This document shows positions 43,831 to 53,036 of a stretch of DNA of 64,000 bases, piece after piece. Location of the stretch: assembly GCF_014203595.1 (NCBI RefSeq), contig NZ_JACHJK010000001.1, forward strand, positions 188,582-252,581, in the 5' to 3' direction. Each line of letters starts with the position of its first letter. Position 1 is the stretch's first letter. The position numbers were made by a program, and so were the translations under genes. The DNA is from Streptomyces echinatus (GTDB lineage Bacteria; Actinomycetota; Actinomycetes; Streptomycetales; Streptomycetaceae). A model generated the notes under the pieces. That model did no database searches, was not told the origin of the DNA, and worked only from the letters and a program-made list of their open reading frames with translations.

Positions 43831-44823
43831 GTGGCAACGACAACCCCCGCCCGGGGTGCCTACAGCCCGCCGCCCGGCGGCACCGGTGCCGCGCCGCACG
43901 GACGCGGCACATGGCGCGCCCGGCTGTGGCGCTTCGACGACAAGGCGTCGCCGTACGCCTACATCGCCCCCTTCTTCCTGATCTTCGGCGCCTTCGGGCT
44001 CTACCCGCTCCTCTACACCGGCTGGATCGCCCTGCACCGGGTGGAGATGACGAGCCTCGACCGGTCCGAGTGGGTCGGCTGGGACAACTTCGCCCGGATC
44101 CTCCAGGACTCCGAGTTCTGGACGGCCGTCTTCAACACCTTCGTCATCGGTGTCATCTCCACCGTCCCGCAGCTCCTGGTGGCGCTCGGTCTCGCCCACC
44201 TGCTCAACTACAAGCTGCGCGCCAGCACGTTCTGGCGGACCGTCATCCTCACCCCGTACGCCACCTCGGTGGCCACGGCCGCCCTGGTCTTCGCGCTGGT
44301 CTTCCGCGCCGACGGCGGCATCCTCAACTGGGTGCTGCACTTCTTCGGGGCCGGCAACACCGACTGGGGCAACGGGGAGTGGACCTCGAAGATCGCCATC
44401 TCGGTCATCGTGATCTGGCGCTGGACCGGCTACAACGCCCTGATCTACCTGGCGGCCATGCAGGCGGTTCCCACCGACCTGTACGAAGCCGCCGCCATCG
44501 ACGGAGCGACGCGCTGGCAGCAGTTCCGCAAGGTGACCATTCCCTCGCTGCGGCCCACGATCCTGTTCACCATCGTCATCTCGACCATCGGCTCGATGCA
44601 GTTGTTCGGTGAGCCGCTGCTGCTGCAGGGCGGCACCCTCGGCTCGATCGGCGGCAGCGAGCACCAGTACGAGACGCTCAGCATCTACCTCTTCAACTAC
44701 GGCTGGAAGCTGGGCCACCTGGGTCCGGCGGCGGCCGTGGCCTGGGCCATGCTCGTCCTGCTGCTGCTCATCGCCCTGATCAACTGGATCGTCGGCCGGT
44801 TCGTGCGCAAGAGCGCGGCCTGA
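43831..44823 (+). CDS. cebF: ABC sugar permease (CebF-like)
   Basis: This 330-aa protein starts at a GTG. The N-terminal soluble tail of 45 residues is followed by six membrane helices (YIAPFFLIFGAFGLYPLLY, NTFVIGVISTVPQLLVALG and others). The EAA loop is DLYEAAAIDGATRWQQFRKV, the MalF-type contact with the ATPase. It partners with the next gene product. Its stop is 14 bases before the CebG-like start. Confidence 0.88.
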   Translation: MATTTPARGAYSPPPGGTGAAPHGRGTWRARLWRFDDKASPYAYIAPFFLIFGAFGLYPLLYTGWIALHRVEMTSLDRSEWVGWDNFARILQDSEFWTAVFNTFVIGVISTVPQLLVALGLAHLLNYKLRASTFWRTVILTPYATSVATAALVFALVFRADGGILNWVLHFFGAGNTDWGNGEWTSKIAISVIVIWRWTGYNALIYLAAMQAVPTDLYEAAAIDGATRWQQFRKVTIPSLRPTILFTIVISTIGSMQLFGEPLLLQGGTLGSIGGSEHQYETLSIYLFNYGWKLGHLGPAAAVAWAMLVLLLLIALINWIVGRFVRKSAA

Positions 44824-44837
44824 CGGGAGCGACTTCG

Positions 44838-45758
44838 ATGACCACTGCCAGTCCCACCAAGACCGCGCCGGGTCTCGCCCCGGCCCCGCTCCCCGCCACC
44901 CCCCGCAAGGGCCGTGCCCGTCTCCGGCTGGGAGCCGGCCGGCAGCTCAGGGGCGGCCCGTTCACCTACGCGGCCCTCGTCGTCGTCGGCCTCGGTTCGG
45001 TCTTCCCGCTGTACTGGACGCTGGTGGCCGCCTCGCACGACCAGCAGCGGGTCCTGGACAGCCCGCCGCCGCTCGTGCCGGGCGGCAGACTGTGGAGCAA
45101 CCTCCAGGCGGCCTGGGACCAGGCCCACCTGGGCAAGGCCATCGTCAACAGCGTCATCGTGGCCGGCTGCATCACCGCCGCCACCCTGTTCTTCTGCACC
45201 CTCGCCGGATACGCCTTCGCCAAGATGCGCTTCCGCGGCCGGGGCGTGCTGATGACCGCGGTCATCGCCACGCTGACGATCCCGCCGCAGCTCAGTGTCG
45301 TCCCGCTGTTCATGATGATGTCGGACATCGGGTGGAGCGGAAAACTGGAGTCGGTCGTCTTCCCGACCCTGGTCGGCGCCTTCGGTGTCTTCTTCATGCG
45401 CCAGTACCTGCTGGAGGCCCTGCCGTACGAGCTGATCGAGGCGGCCAAGGTCGACGGGGCGAGCAACATACGCATCGTGTGGAACGTGGTCCTGCCCGTG
45501 GCCCGGCCCGCGATGATGGTGCTGGGCATGCTCACCTTCGTACAGGCGTGGAACGACTTCTTCTGGCCCTTCCTCGCGCTGAACCAGCAGGACCCCACCA
45601 TCCAGGTGGCGCTCGGCCAGCTCAGCGCCTCCTACACCCCCGACCAGAGCATCGTCATGGCCGGAGCGCTGATCAGCACGCTTCCCCTGCTGCTGGTCTT
45701 CGTCGTCTTCGGCAAGCAGATCGTCGGAGGGATCATGGCGGGCGCGGTCAAGGGCTGA
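44838..45758 (+). CDS. cebG: ABC sugar permease (CebG-like)
   Basis: This 306-aa MalG-type permease has GGAGCG upstream of the ATG. There are six helices (FTYAALVVVGLGSVFPLYWT, SVIVAGCITAATLFFCTLAG and others) and the EAA loop PYELIEAAKVDGASNIRIVW. It completes the translocation pore with CebF. A 258-base gap to bglC holds a CebR-like site near the bglC start. Confidence 0.88.
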   Translation: MTTASPTKTAPGLAPAPLPATPRKGRARLRLGAGRQLRGGPFTYAALVVVGLGSVFPLYWTLVAASHDQQRVLDSPPPLVPGGRLWSNLQAAWDQAHLGKAIVNSVIVAGCITAATLFFCTLAGYAFAKMRFRGRGVLMTAVIATLTIPPQLSVVPLFMMMSDIGWSGKLESVVFPTLVGAFGVFFMRQYLLEALPYELIEAAKVDGASNIRIVWNVVLPVARPAMMVLGMLTFVQAWNDFFWPFLALNQQDPTIQVALGQLSASYTPDQSIVMAGALISTLPLLLVFVVFGKQIVGGIMAGAVKG

Positions 45759-46000
45759 GGCGGTTCACCGCCGCCGGGCCGGCCGCCCCGGTGCCGCCCC
45801 GGTGCCGTCCCGGTCCCCGTGACCGGCGCCCGTCCGCCCGGCCCCCTGCCGTGCCCGGTCCGGTACCGCCCGCCTCCACGGGCCGCCCCGCAGCGGGCCG
45901 TTCCGGACCGGGTGCCTCCGGGCCCTCCCCGCCGTGCTCGTGCACCGCGCCCTCCCTCCAGCCGAACTCCCGGACCGCCGTCCCTGTCTCACATCCCCCT

Positions 46001-46014
46001 TGGGAGCGTTTTCA
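46001..46014 (+). promoter_or_regulatory. Degenerate CebR-like site overlapping the bglC ribosome-binding site
   Basis: TGGGAGCGTTTTCA matches the CebR consensus at 11 of 14 positions and includes the GGGAG used for translation of the ATG at 46017. Repressor binding here would block transcription locally. Confidence 0.5.
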
Positions 46015-46016
46015 CG

Positions 46017-47459
46017 ATGACCGCCGTACGACCCGAGACCACGGCCCAGCCGCTCTCGGACACCTCCTTCCCGACCGGATTCGTCTGGGGTGCGGCCACC
46101 GCCGCCTACCAGGTGGAGGGCGCCGCCGCCGAGGACGGCCGCACCCCTTCCATCTGGGACACCTTCAGCCGCACTCCGGGCAAGGTCCGCAACGGCGACA
46201 CCGGCGACATCGCCGCCGACCACTACCACCGGTACCGCGACGACGTGGCCCTGATGAAGGACCTCGGCCTCAAGGCGTACCGGTTCTCCATCTCCTGGTC
46301 CCGGGTCCAGCCCACCGGCCGCGGCCCCGGCGTCGAGCGCGGCCTGGACTTCTACCGCCGCCTCACCGACGAGCTCCTGGAGGCGGGCATCACACCGGTC
46401 GCCACCCTCTACCACTGGGACCTGCCGCAGGAGCTGGAGGACGCGGGCGGCTGGCCGCACCGCGACACCGCCCACCGCTTCGCCGACTACGCCGACATCG
46501 CGGCCCGCGCCCTCGGCGACCGGGTCGGGATCTGGACCACCCTCAACGAACCCTGGTGCTCGGCGTTCCTGGGCTACGGTTCCGGCGTGCACGCGCCGGG
46601 GCGGACCGACCCGGCCGCCACCCTGCGGGCCGCGCACCACCTCAACCTGGCCCACGGCCGGGCCGTCGGCGCGCTGCGCGAGGCCCTGCCCTCGTCGGCG
46701 CGGACCTCCATCACCCTCAACCTGCACCAGGTGCGCCCGCTCACCGACAGCCCCGGCGACGCCGAGGCCGCGCGCCGCATCGACGCGGTCGGCAACCGGA
46801 TCTTCACCGGGCCCGTGCTGGACGGCGCCTACCCCGAGGACCTGCTGTCCGACACCCGTCACCTGGTCGACTGGGGACAGCTGGTGCGTGACGGGGACCT
46901 GGCGGAGATCTCCCGGCCCATCGACCTGCTCGGCGTCAACTACTACTCGCCGACCGTGGTCTCCCTGGCCGCCGACGGAGGCGCCGGCACCAGGAACGAC
47001 GGCCACGGCGCGAGCGACCACTCCCCGTGGACCGGCTGCGAGGGCGTCGCCTTCCACCTCGCCAACGACGAGCTGACCGCGATGAACTGGGCCATCGACG
47101 CGAGCGGACTGCACACGCTGCTGACCGGGCTGGCCGCCTCGCACCCGAGGCTGCCGCTGATGGTCACCGAGAACGGCGCCGCCTTCGACGACTACGTCTC
47201 CCCCGAGGGACGGGTCGACGACCCCGAGCGGATCGCCTATCTGCACTCCCACCTGGACGCCGTCCGCCGCGCCATCGCCGACGGGGCCGATGTGCGCGGC
47301 TACTTCCTGTGGTCGTTGCTGGACAACTTCGAGTGGTCCTACGGCTATTCGAAGCGCTTCGGCGCCGTCTACGTCGACTACGCCACCCAGCGCCGCATCC
47401 CCAAGGCCAGCGCCCGCTGGTACACCCGGGTGATCGGGGGCAACGCCCTGCCCGTCTGA
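46017..47459 (+). CDS. bglC: GH1 beta-glucosidase (BglC-like)
   Basis: This 480-aa intracellular family 1 glycosidase shows the [20 protein letters not shown] start signature, acid/base Glu178 in TTLNEPW and nucleophile Glu385 in [10 protein letters not shown]. The aglycone/glucose-binding [20 protein letters not shown] is at the C-terminus. It splits imported cellobiose or cello-oligosaccharides into glucose. It is last in the transporter operon and is followed by a LacI gene on the same strand. There is no signal peptide, as expected. Confidence 0.93.
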   Translation: MTAVRPETTAQPLSDTSFPTGFVWGAATAAYQVEGAAAEDGRTPSIWDTFSRTPGKVRNGDTGDIAADHYHRYRDDVALMKDLGLKAYRFSISWSRVQPTGRGPGVERGLDFYRRLTDELLEAGITPVATLYHWDLPQELEDAGGWPHRDTAHRFADYADIAARALGDRVGIWTTLNEPWCSAFLGYGSGVHAPGRTDPAATLRAAHHLNLAHGRAVGALREALPSSARTSITLNLHQVRPLTDSPGDAEAARRIDAVGNRIFTGPVLDGAYPEDLLSDTRHLVDWGQLVRDGDLAEISRPIDLLGVNYYSPTVVSLAADGGAGTRNDGHGASDHSPWTGCEGVAFHLANDELTAMNWAIDASGLHTLLTGLAASHPRLPLMVTENGAAFDDYVSPEGRVDDPERIAYLHSHLDAVRRAIADGADVRGYFLWSLLDNFEWSYGYSKRFGAVYVDYATQRRIPKASARWYTRVIGGNALPV

Positions 47460-47586
47460 CCGGCGCCGGGCGGCGGGCGCGGTCCCGGCCGGGGCCGCCG
47501 CCCGGCCGTCGCCCGCGGGATCCGGGGCGCCGCCGCCACGGCTGTTACATTCCTGGCCAGACGGCGGTGAGCGGAAGGCGGCGACT

Positions 47587-48642
47587 ATGGCAGGCAACGG
47601 TGTGAGAGGCCGGGGCGGCCGGCGGCCCACCCTGGAGGAGGTCGCCGCCCGGGCCGGGGTCGGGCGGGGCACGGTCTCCCGGGTGATCAACGGCTCGCCC
47701 CGGGTCAGCGACGCCACCCGTGCCGCCGTCGAGGCGGCCGTCGCCGAGCTCGGCTACGTTCCCAACACCGCGGCCCGCGCCCTCGCGGCCAACCGCACCG
47801 ACGCCATCGCCCTGGTCGTCCCCGAGCCGGAGACCCGGTTCTTCGCCGAGCCGTACTTCTCCGACATGCTGCGCGGGGTCGGCGCGGAACTCGCCGACAC
47901 CGAGATGCAGTTGCTGCTGATCTTCGCCGGCAGCGACCGGGAACGGCAGCGCCTGGCCCAGTACCTCGCGGCCCACCGCGTCGACGGCGTCCTGCTGGTC
48001 TCGGTGCACGCCGACGACCCGCTGCCCGATCTCCTGGCCCAGCTGGAGATCCCGGCCGTGATCAGCGGTCCGCGCTCGGCGGCCGAGCCGCTCACCTCGG
48101 TGGATTCGGACAACTACGGCGGCGCCCGCTCGGCGGTGGAGCACCTGCTCGGCCGGGGCCGCCGCCGGATCGCGCACATCACCGGCCGGCTGGACGTCTA
48201 CGGCGCCCAGCGCCGCGTCTCCGGCTACCGCGACGCCCTGCGCGACGCCGGTCAGGAGGTGGACGAACTCCTCATCGAAGCGGGCGACTTCACCGAGGAG
48301 GGGGGCTGCCGCGCGATGACGGCCCTGCTCGAACGCCGCCCCGGCCTGGACGCGGTCTTCGCCGGCTCGGACGTGACCGCGGCCGGCGCCCGGCAGGTGC
48401 TGCGCGAGGCGGGCCGCCGCATCCCCGACGACGTCGCCCTGGTCGGGTACGACGACTCGGCCATCGCCCGCCACATGGACCCGCCGCTCACCAGCGTCCG
48501 CCAGCCCATCGAGGAGATGGGCCGCGCGATGATCGACCTCCTGCTCACGGAGATCGCCGACCGCCGCCCGGCCGCGTCGCAGGGGCCGGACCGCCGTCAG
48601 GCGGTGCTGGCCACGGAGCTGGTGGTACGGGCGTCCTCCTGA
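47587..48642 (+). CDS. cebR: LacI family repressor (CebR-like)
   Basis: This 351-aa protein has the helix-turn-helix TLEEVAARAGVGRGTVSRVI, then NGSPRVSDATRAAVEAAVAE. The effector domain includes VVPEPETRFFAEPYFSDMLR, HRVDGVLLVSVHADDPLP and [18 protein letters not shown]. The sequence recalls CebR, the cellobiose-responsive repressor that acts on cebEFG-bglC and related genes. It is placed directly after bglC on the same strand. The paralogue at 40596 makes the assignment of CebR between the two uncertain. Confidence 0.82.
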   Translation: MAGNGVRGRGGRRPTLEEVAARAGVGRGTVSRVINGSPRVSDATRAAVEAAVAELGYVPNTAARALAANRTDAIALVVPEPETRFFAEPYFSDMLRGVGAELADTEMQLLLIFAGSDRERQRLAQYLAAHRVDGVLLVSVHADDPLPDLLAQLEIPAVISGPRSAAEPLTSVDSDNYGGARSAVEHLLGRGRRRIAHITGRLDVYGAQRRVSGYRDALRDAGQEVDELLIEAGDFTEEGGCRAMTALLERRPGLDAVFAGSDVTAAGARQVLREAGRRIPDDVALVGYDDSAIARHMDPPLTSVRQPIEEMGRAMIDLLLTEIADRRPAASQGPDRRQAVLATELVVRASS

Positions 48643-48678
48643 CGCAGTCCGCAGTCCGCCGGGTGCGTTCCGGCGGTC

Positions 48679-49305
48679 CTAGGAAGCCCGTCCGGCGTCC
48701 GGGCGGGCCGCCTCCCAGCCCCGCTCCAGCAGGTCGAACGCCGCGTTGACGGCGGCCTCCGGGTCGGCGGCGCCGCCGGCCAGGGCCCGGGCCTCCAGGG
48801 CCAGATGGGCCAGGGCCGCGCAGACGGGGTCGTCGGCGGGGGCGCCGGTGTCGGCGGCGATCGCCTCGGTGAGGGCGCGTTCGTGCCGCATCCACATGCG
48901 CCGGTGGTATTCGACCAGCGCCGGTGTGCTGTTGACCAGCCTCTCGAAGGCCGCGATCTGCTCGCCGTACTCCGCCTTGACGGCCCGGGTGCCCAGCATG
49001 TGCGTGCGCAGCGCCGTCAGGAGCGGTGTTCCGGGCTCCCGCTCGCGCACCGCCGCGACCAGGGCCTGTTCCACGTCCGCGTCCAAGTCGAAGAGCAGCG
49101 CTTCCTTGCTCGGGAAGTGCTTGAAGAGGGTCGTGGTGGAGACGTCCGCCGCCTCCGCGATGTCCCTGATGCTCACCTGGTCGAAGCCGTGTTCCAGGAA
49201 CAGCTCCAGGGCCGCGTCCGCCAGTGACCGGCGGGTCGCGGCCTTCTTGCGTTCGCGGCGGCCCATGGCCGGCCCCTGTCGCCCGGCACTCGTCGTCTCG
49301 CTCAT
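48679..49305 (-). CDS. TetR family repressor
   Basis: This 208-aa protein starts at ATG 49305. The N-terminal helix-turn-helix reads AALELFLEHGFDQVSIRDIA, then EAADVSTTTLFKHFPSKEAL. The all-helical ligand domain is unremarkable (YHRRMWMRHERALTEAIAAD). It is divergent from the DHA2 exporter gene, with a dyad between them, the usual arrangement for a drug-responsive local repressor. Confidence 0.9.
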   Translation of the reverse strand: MSETTSAGRQGPAMGRRERKKAATRRSLADAALELFLEHGFDQVSIRDIAEAADVSTTTLFKHFPSKEALLFDLDADVEQALVAAVREREPGTPLLTALRTHMLGTRAVKAEYGEQIAAFERLVNSTPALVEYHRRMWMRHERALTEAIAADTGAPADDPVCAALAHLALEARALAGGAADPEAAVNAAFDLLERGWEAARPDAGRAS

Positions 49306-49345
49306 GCCGGCCAGCCTACCCGGCTTGGTTGCCTCGCCCAAAAAG

Positions 49346-49371
49346 TTGACTCGTTGCACTTAGTGAGTCGG
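49346..49371. promoter_or_regulatory. Probable TetR operator between the repressor and exporter genes
   Basis: GACTC (49349-49353) and GAGTC (49365-49369) flank CACT-T-AGTG (49357-49365). The overlapping dyads lie in the divergent promoter region and overlap TTGACT, a -35-like hexamer. Confidence 0.55.
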
Positions 49372-49423
49372 TGTGCTTTTCTGGGGTCGTTCCCACCCCC
49401 CACTCCGGAAGGAGCACTTCGTC

Positions 49424-50881
49424 ATGCCTGTCACCAACGTCCGCCGGACGTTGCTCGGGGTCATGCTCGCCATGCTGCTGGCGATGCTCGACAACAACAT
49501 CGTGGGCACCGCGATGCCGACGATCGTCCGCGACCTGGGAGGGTTCGAGCACATCTCCTGGGTCGTCACGGCCTACACACTGGCCACCGCCATAGCGACC
49601 CCGATCTGGGGCAAGCTCGGCGACCTCCACGGCCGCAAGCTCACCTTCCAGGCCTCGATCACGGTCTTCCTGCTCGGCTCGCTCCTCGCCGGCGCGGCCC
49701 ACTCGATGGCGCAGCTGATCGAGTTCCGGGCCCTTCAGGGCATCGGCGCGGGCGGCCTCGCCGCCGGGGGATTCGCCCTGGTCGGCACCCTCGTGCCGCC
49801 CCGCGAGCGCGGCCGGTACCAGGGCATGACCGCCACCGTGATGGCCGTCGGCGTGGTCGGCGGACCGCTGGTCGGCGGATTCGTCACCGGACACCTCGGC
49901 TGGCGCTGGGCGTTCTACGTCAATCTGCCCCTGGGCGTGGCCGCGCTGATCTGGGTGCAGCTGCTGCTGCGGCTGCCCGCGCCGGCCCGGCCGTCCCGGC
50001 CGCGCATCGACTGGCCCGGCATCACCGTGCTGACCGTGACGATCGGTTCGGCCGTGCTCGCGGCGACCTGGGCGGGTACGACGTACGCCTGGACGTCCTG
50101 GCAGGTGCTGCCGGCGTGGGCGGTGGCCGTCTTCGGCACGGCCGGCTTCGTGCTGGTGGAGCGGCGGTCCCCCGAACCCCTGCTGCCGCCCCGCGTCTTC
50201 ACCGGACACCGCAACTTCCCGCTCGGTGTCGGCCTGCTGGCGGCGGTCGGCGTGGTGATGTTCGGCTCGGCGCTCTACCTGCCCCTCTTCCAGCAGACGG
50301 TGCAGGGTGCCACGGCCACCGACTCGGGTCTGCTCCTGCTGCCGATGATGCTCCCGGTGGTCCTCGCCTCCCACCTCGCGGGCAAGGTGATGTCCCGCAC
50401 CGGCCGGTACAAGGTGTTCCCGGTGCTCGGCACCCTGCTGCTCACGGCGGGCGCGCTGCTGCTCGCGACGATGGACACCGGAACCTCCCGGCTCACGGCC
50501 GGATGCGCCATGGCGCTGCTCGGCCTGGGGCTGGGCTTCACCATGCAGATGGCCACGACCATCGCTCAGAACAGCGTCGGACTGCGGGACATGGGCGCGG
50601 CCTCGGCGGCGACGAACCTGTTCCGCACGCTGGGCGGCTCGCTGGGTGTCGCGGTCTTCGGCTCGCTGTTCGCCCGGGCGGTGCCGGCCACGGCGGCGGG
50701 GGAGGCGTACCGGCAGGCGGTGGCCACCGGCACGCGGCACGTCTTCCTCACGGTCGCCGGGGTGTGCGCGGTGGCGTTCGCGCTGGCGCTGCTGGTGAAG
50801 GAGGTGCCGCTGCGGGGCGGCCCCGGCGGGGCGAAAACGCATCAGCCGGTGACCCCGTCTCGCGACGAAGTCACCGGCTGA
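49424..50881 (+). CDS. DHA2-family MFS drug exporter
   Basis: The ATG at 49424 has AAGGAG upstream. This 485-aa transporter has about 14 helices. The DHA2 family text is LDNNIVGTAMPTIVRDLGG (motif D1), GKLGDLHGRKLTFQ (motif A) and GGPLVGGFVTGHLGWRWAF (motif C). It exports hydrophobic or cationic drugs using proton force. The last 14 codons form the 5' and 3' arms of the tRNA-His terminator hairpin. The divergent TetR gene should control it. Relative to the remembered S. coelicolor order this pair appears inserted next to ornA. Confidence 0.9.
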   Translation: MPVTNVRRTLLGVMLAMLLAMLDNNIVGTAMPTIVRDLGGFEHISWVVTAYTLATAIATPIWGKLGDLHGRKLTFQASITVFLLGSLLAGAAHSMAQLIEFRALQGIGAGGLAAGGFALVGTLVPPRERGRYQGMTATVMAVGVVGGPLVGGFVTGHLGWRWAFYVNLPLGVAALIWVQLLLRLPAPARPSRPRIDWPGITVLTVTIGSAVLAATWAGTTYAWTSWQVLPAWAVAVFGTAGFVLVERRSPEPLLPPRVFTGHRNFPLGVGLLAAVGVVMFGSALYLPLFQQTVQGATATDSGLLLLPMMLPVVLASHLAGKVMSRTGRYKVFPVLGTLLLTAGALLLATMDTGTSRLTAGCAMALLGLGLGFTMQMATTIAQNSVGLRDMGAASAATNLFRTLGGSLGVAVFGSLFARAVPATAAGEAYRQAVATGTRHVFLTVAGVCAVAFALALLVKEVPLRGGPGGAKTHQPVTPSRDEVTG

Positions 50882-50883
50882 TG
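50840..50883 (-). terminator. 14-bp terminator of tRNA-His, inside the MFS gene 3' end
   Basis: CATCAGCCGGTGAC (50840-50853) pairs perfectly with GTCACCGGCTGATG (50870-50883) around a 16-base loop. On the minus strand it is followed by CGTTTTCG, so it ends tRNA-His transcription. It also ends the MFS transcript on the plus strand. Confidence 0.85.
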
Positions 50884-50889
50884 ACTCAG

Positions 50890-50963
50890 GGTGAGTGACG
50901 GGACTCGAACCCGCGGCATCCTGGACCACAACCAGGTGCTCTACCAGCTGAGCTACACCCACC
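50890..50963 (-). tRNA. tRNA-His(GUG)
   Basis: The minus strand starts GGTGGGTGTAGCTCAGCTGG. The anticodon stem CCTGG encloses TTGTGGT, giving anticodon GUG. The extra 5' G (G-1) opposite C73 is the histidine identity feature. The T arm has GGTTCGAGTCCC. CCA is not encoded. Confidence 0.95.
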
Positions 50964-51090
50964 ATGACCGGCGGTGGAACTTGTCGTTTCCCCGACCGGC
51001 CGAGAAGAAGTCTACAGGGTCAGAAGGGGTGCTCGCGCACACGTTTTCGCGCGGGCCGCGGAGCGGGCTCCGGGGAGCCCGCGCGAACGG

Positions 51091-51693
51091 CTACTGCGCG
51101 GGCAGGACGTGCTTGGCGGCGATCGACTTCGCGGTGTCGGAGTCCGGGCCGGGCTGCGGCACGAAGATGGCCTCGCGGTAGTAGCGCAGCTCGGCGATCG
51201 ACTCGCGGATGTCGGCGAGGGCCCGGTGGTTGCCGTTCTTCTCCGGGCTGTTGAAGTACGCCCGCGGGTACCAGCGGCGGGCCAGCTCCTTGATCGAGGA
51301 CACGTCGACGATCCGGTAGTGGAGGTAGTCCTCCAGGGTCGCCATGTCCCGCAGCAGGAAGCCCCGGTCGGTGCCCACCGAGTTGCCGCACAGCGGCGCC
51401 TTGCCGGGCTCCTTCACGTACTCCTTCACATAGGCCAGCACCTGCTCCTCGGCGTCCTGGAGGGTCGTGCCGTTCTCCAGCTCGGCGAGCAGCCCGGACG
51501 CGGTGTGCATCCGACGCACCACCTCCGGCATCGTCTCCAGGGCCCGGGCCGGCGGGCGGATGACGATGTCCACCCCCTCGCCGAGTACGTTCAGCTCGGA
51601 GTCGGTGACGAGGGCGGCCACCTCGATGAGAGCGTCGTCGGACAGCGAGAGGCCGGTCATCTCGCAGTCGATCCACACCATGCGATCGTTCAT
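51091..51693 (-). CDS. ornA: Oligoribonuclease OrnA
   Basis: This 200-aa DEDDh exonuclease (start ATG 51693) has Asp9 and Glu11 in MVWIDCEMTGLSL, then DRGFLLRDMATLEDYLHYRI and HRALADIRESI, with the catalytic His and Asp. It degrades two- to five-base RNAs and, in bacteria that use c-di-GMP, the pGpG product. In Streptomyces it is required for normal growth and sporulation. It lies next to adpA, 125 bases away on the same strand, as in other Streptomyces. Confidence 0.95.
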   Translation of the reverse strand: MNDRMVWIDCEMTGLSLSDDALIEVAALVTDSELNVLGEGVDIVIRPPARALETMPEVVRRMHTASGLLAELENGTTLQDAEEQVLAYVKEYVKEPGKAPLCGNSVGTDRGFLLRDMATLEDYLHYRIVDVSSIKELARRWYPRAYFNSPEKNGNHRALADIRESIAELRYYREAIFVPQPGPDSDTAKSIAAKHVLPAQ

Positions 51694-51818
51694 GTGTCTC
51701 ACCTTACGGCGAGCCGCGCTGAGCTGGACCGACCGTGCGGCGACCTTGTCGGCGCCGGGGCACGGCGAAGGGGGCGGAGTCCGGCTCCGCCCCCTTCGCT
51801 CCTTCGTCCGTCCGCCGC

Positions 51819-53036
51819 TCAGCTGCCGCTGCGCGGCCCCGGCAGCAGGCCCACCGCGCCGGCCGCGGCCCGGCGGCTCTGCATCGGCACCCCGCCGTCC
51901 CGGTGGTCGTGCAGCAGGGCCGGCGGAGGCACCGGCCCGGGACCGGTCAGGCCCGGGGGCATGCCCGGCTGGCCGGGCGCCGGCACCGAGGGCTCCACCT
52001 CACCCGGCCGGTCGCTCTGCGGCCGGCGGGCCCGGTAGGCGGCCCGGTAGGCGGCGGGTGACGAGCCGAGCTGGCGGCGGAAGTGCCCGCGCAGCGCGAC
52101 GGGGGAGCGGAACCCGCACCGGCCCGCCACCTCGTCCACGGAGTAGTCCGACGTCTCCAGCAGCCGCTGCGCCTGCAGCACCCGCTGCGTGATCAGCCAC
52201 TGCAGCGGAGCACTTCCGGTCAGCGAGCGGAACCGGCGGTCGAACGTGCGGCGGCTCATGTAGGCGCGTGCCGCCAGTGTCTCCACGTCGAACTGCTCGT
52301 GGAGGTGTTCCAGCGCCCAGGCGACGACCTCGGCCAGCGGGTCGGCGCCGATCTCCTCGGGTAAAGACCGGTCGAGATAGCGCTCCTGGCCGCCCGCCCG
52401 GCGCGGCGGGACCACCAGGCGCCGGGCGAGCGCGCCGGCCGCCTCGTTGCCGTGGTCCGTCCGCACGATGTGGAGACAGAGATCGATTCCGGCCGCCGTA
52501 CCCGCCGAGGTGAGCACGTCGCCGTCGTCGACGAACAGCTCCCGCGGATCGACGTGCACCGACGGATAGCGCTTGGCCAGCGTCGGCGCGTACATCCAGT
52601 GGGTGGTCGCCGGGCGGCCGTCCAGCAGTCCGGCCGCCGCGAGCACGAACGCGCCCGTGCACAGCCCGACGATGCGGGCACCTTCCTCATGTGCCCGGCG
52701 CAGCGCGTCGAGCGCTTCCTCCGGTGGTGGCGAAGTGATCGAACGCCAGGCCGGTACGACGACCGTCCCGGCGCGTGAGATCGCCTCCAGCCCATGTGGT
52801 GCGGTGAGTTCGAGGCCCCCTGTGGTCCGCAGCGGGCCTTCCTCACCGGCACACACCAAAAGGCGGTAGCGCGGCACGCCGGCGTCCTGGCGGTCGATCC
52901 CGAACACCGACAGTGGAATGGAACTTTCGAAGATGGGGCCGCCGCTGAACAGCAGCACCGCGACGATCTCCTTGCGGCGTCGCCCGGAAAGTTTCCGGGC
53001 CGCGGCATCCGGCGTGGCAGTGGAGTCGTGGCTCAT
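51819..53036 (-). CDS. adpA: AdpA, central regulator of development and secondary metabolism
   Basis: This 405-aa protein: N-terminal DJ-1/PfpI-like dimerisation domain (about residues 25-190, EIVAVLLFSGGPIFESSIPL and GARIVGLCTGAFVLAAAGLL) and C-terminal AraC/XylS DNA-binding domain (about 235-335, LAARAYMSRRTFDRRFRSLT and DEVAGRCGFRSPVALRGHFR). Leu225 (in DRSLPEE) is encoded by TTA, minus-strand codon at 52362-52364, between the two domains. This is the conserved bldA-dependent codon. A Pro/Gly-rich C-terminal tail is typical. AdpA binds TGGCSNGWWY sites and switches on aerial growth and antibiotics. Confidence 0.97.
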   Translation of the reverse strand: MSHDSTATPDAAARKLSGRRRKEIVAVLLFSGGPIFESSIPLSVFGIDRQDAGVPRYRLLVCAGEEGPLRTTGGLELTAPHGLEAISRAGTVVVPAWRSITSPPPEEALDALRRAHEEGARIVGLCTGAFVLAAAGLLDGRPATTHWMYAPTLAKRYPSVHVDPRELFVDDGDVLTSAGTAAGIDLCLHIVRTDHGNEAAGALARRLVVPPRRAGGQERYLDRSLPEEIGADPLAEVVAWALEHLHEQFDVETLAARAYMSRRTFDRRFRSLTGSAPLQWLITQRVLQAQRLLETSDYSVDEVAGRCGFRSPVALRGHFRRQLGSSPAAYRAAYRARRPQSDRPGEVEPSVPAPGQPGMPPGLTGPGPVPPPALLHDHRDGGVPMQSRRAAAGAVGLLPGPRSGS

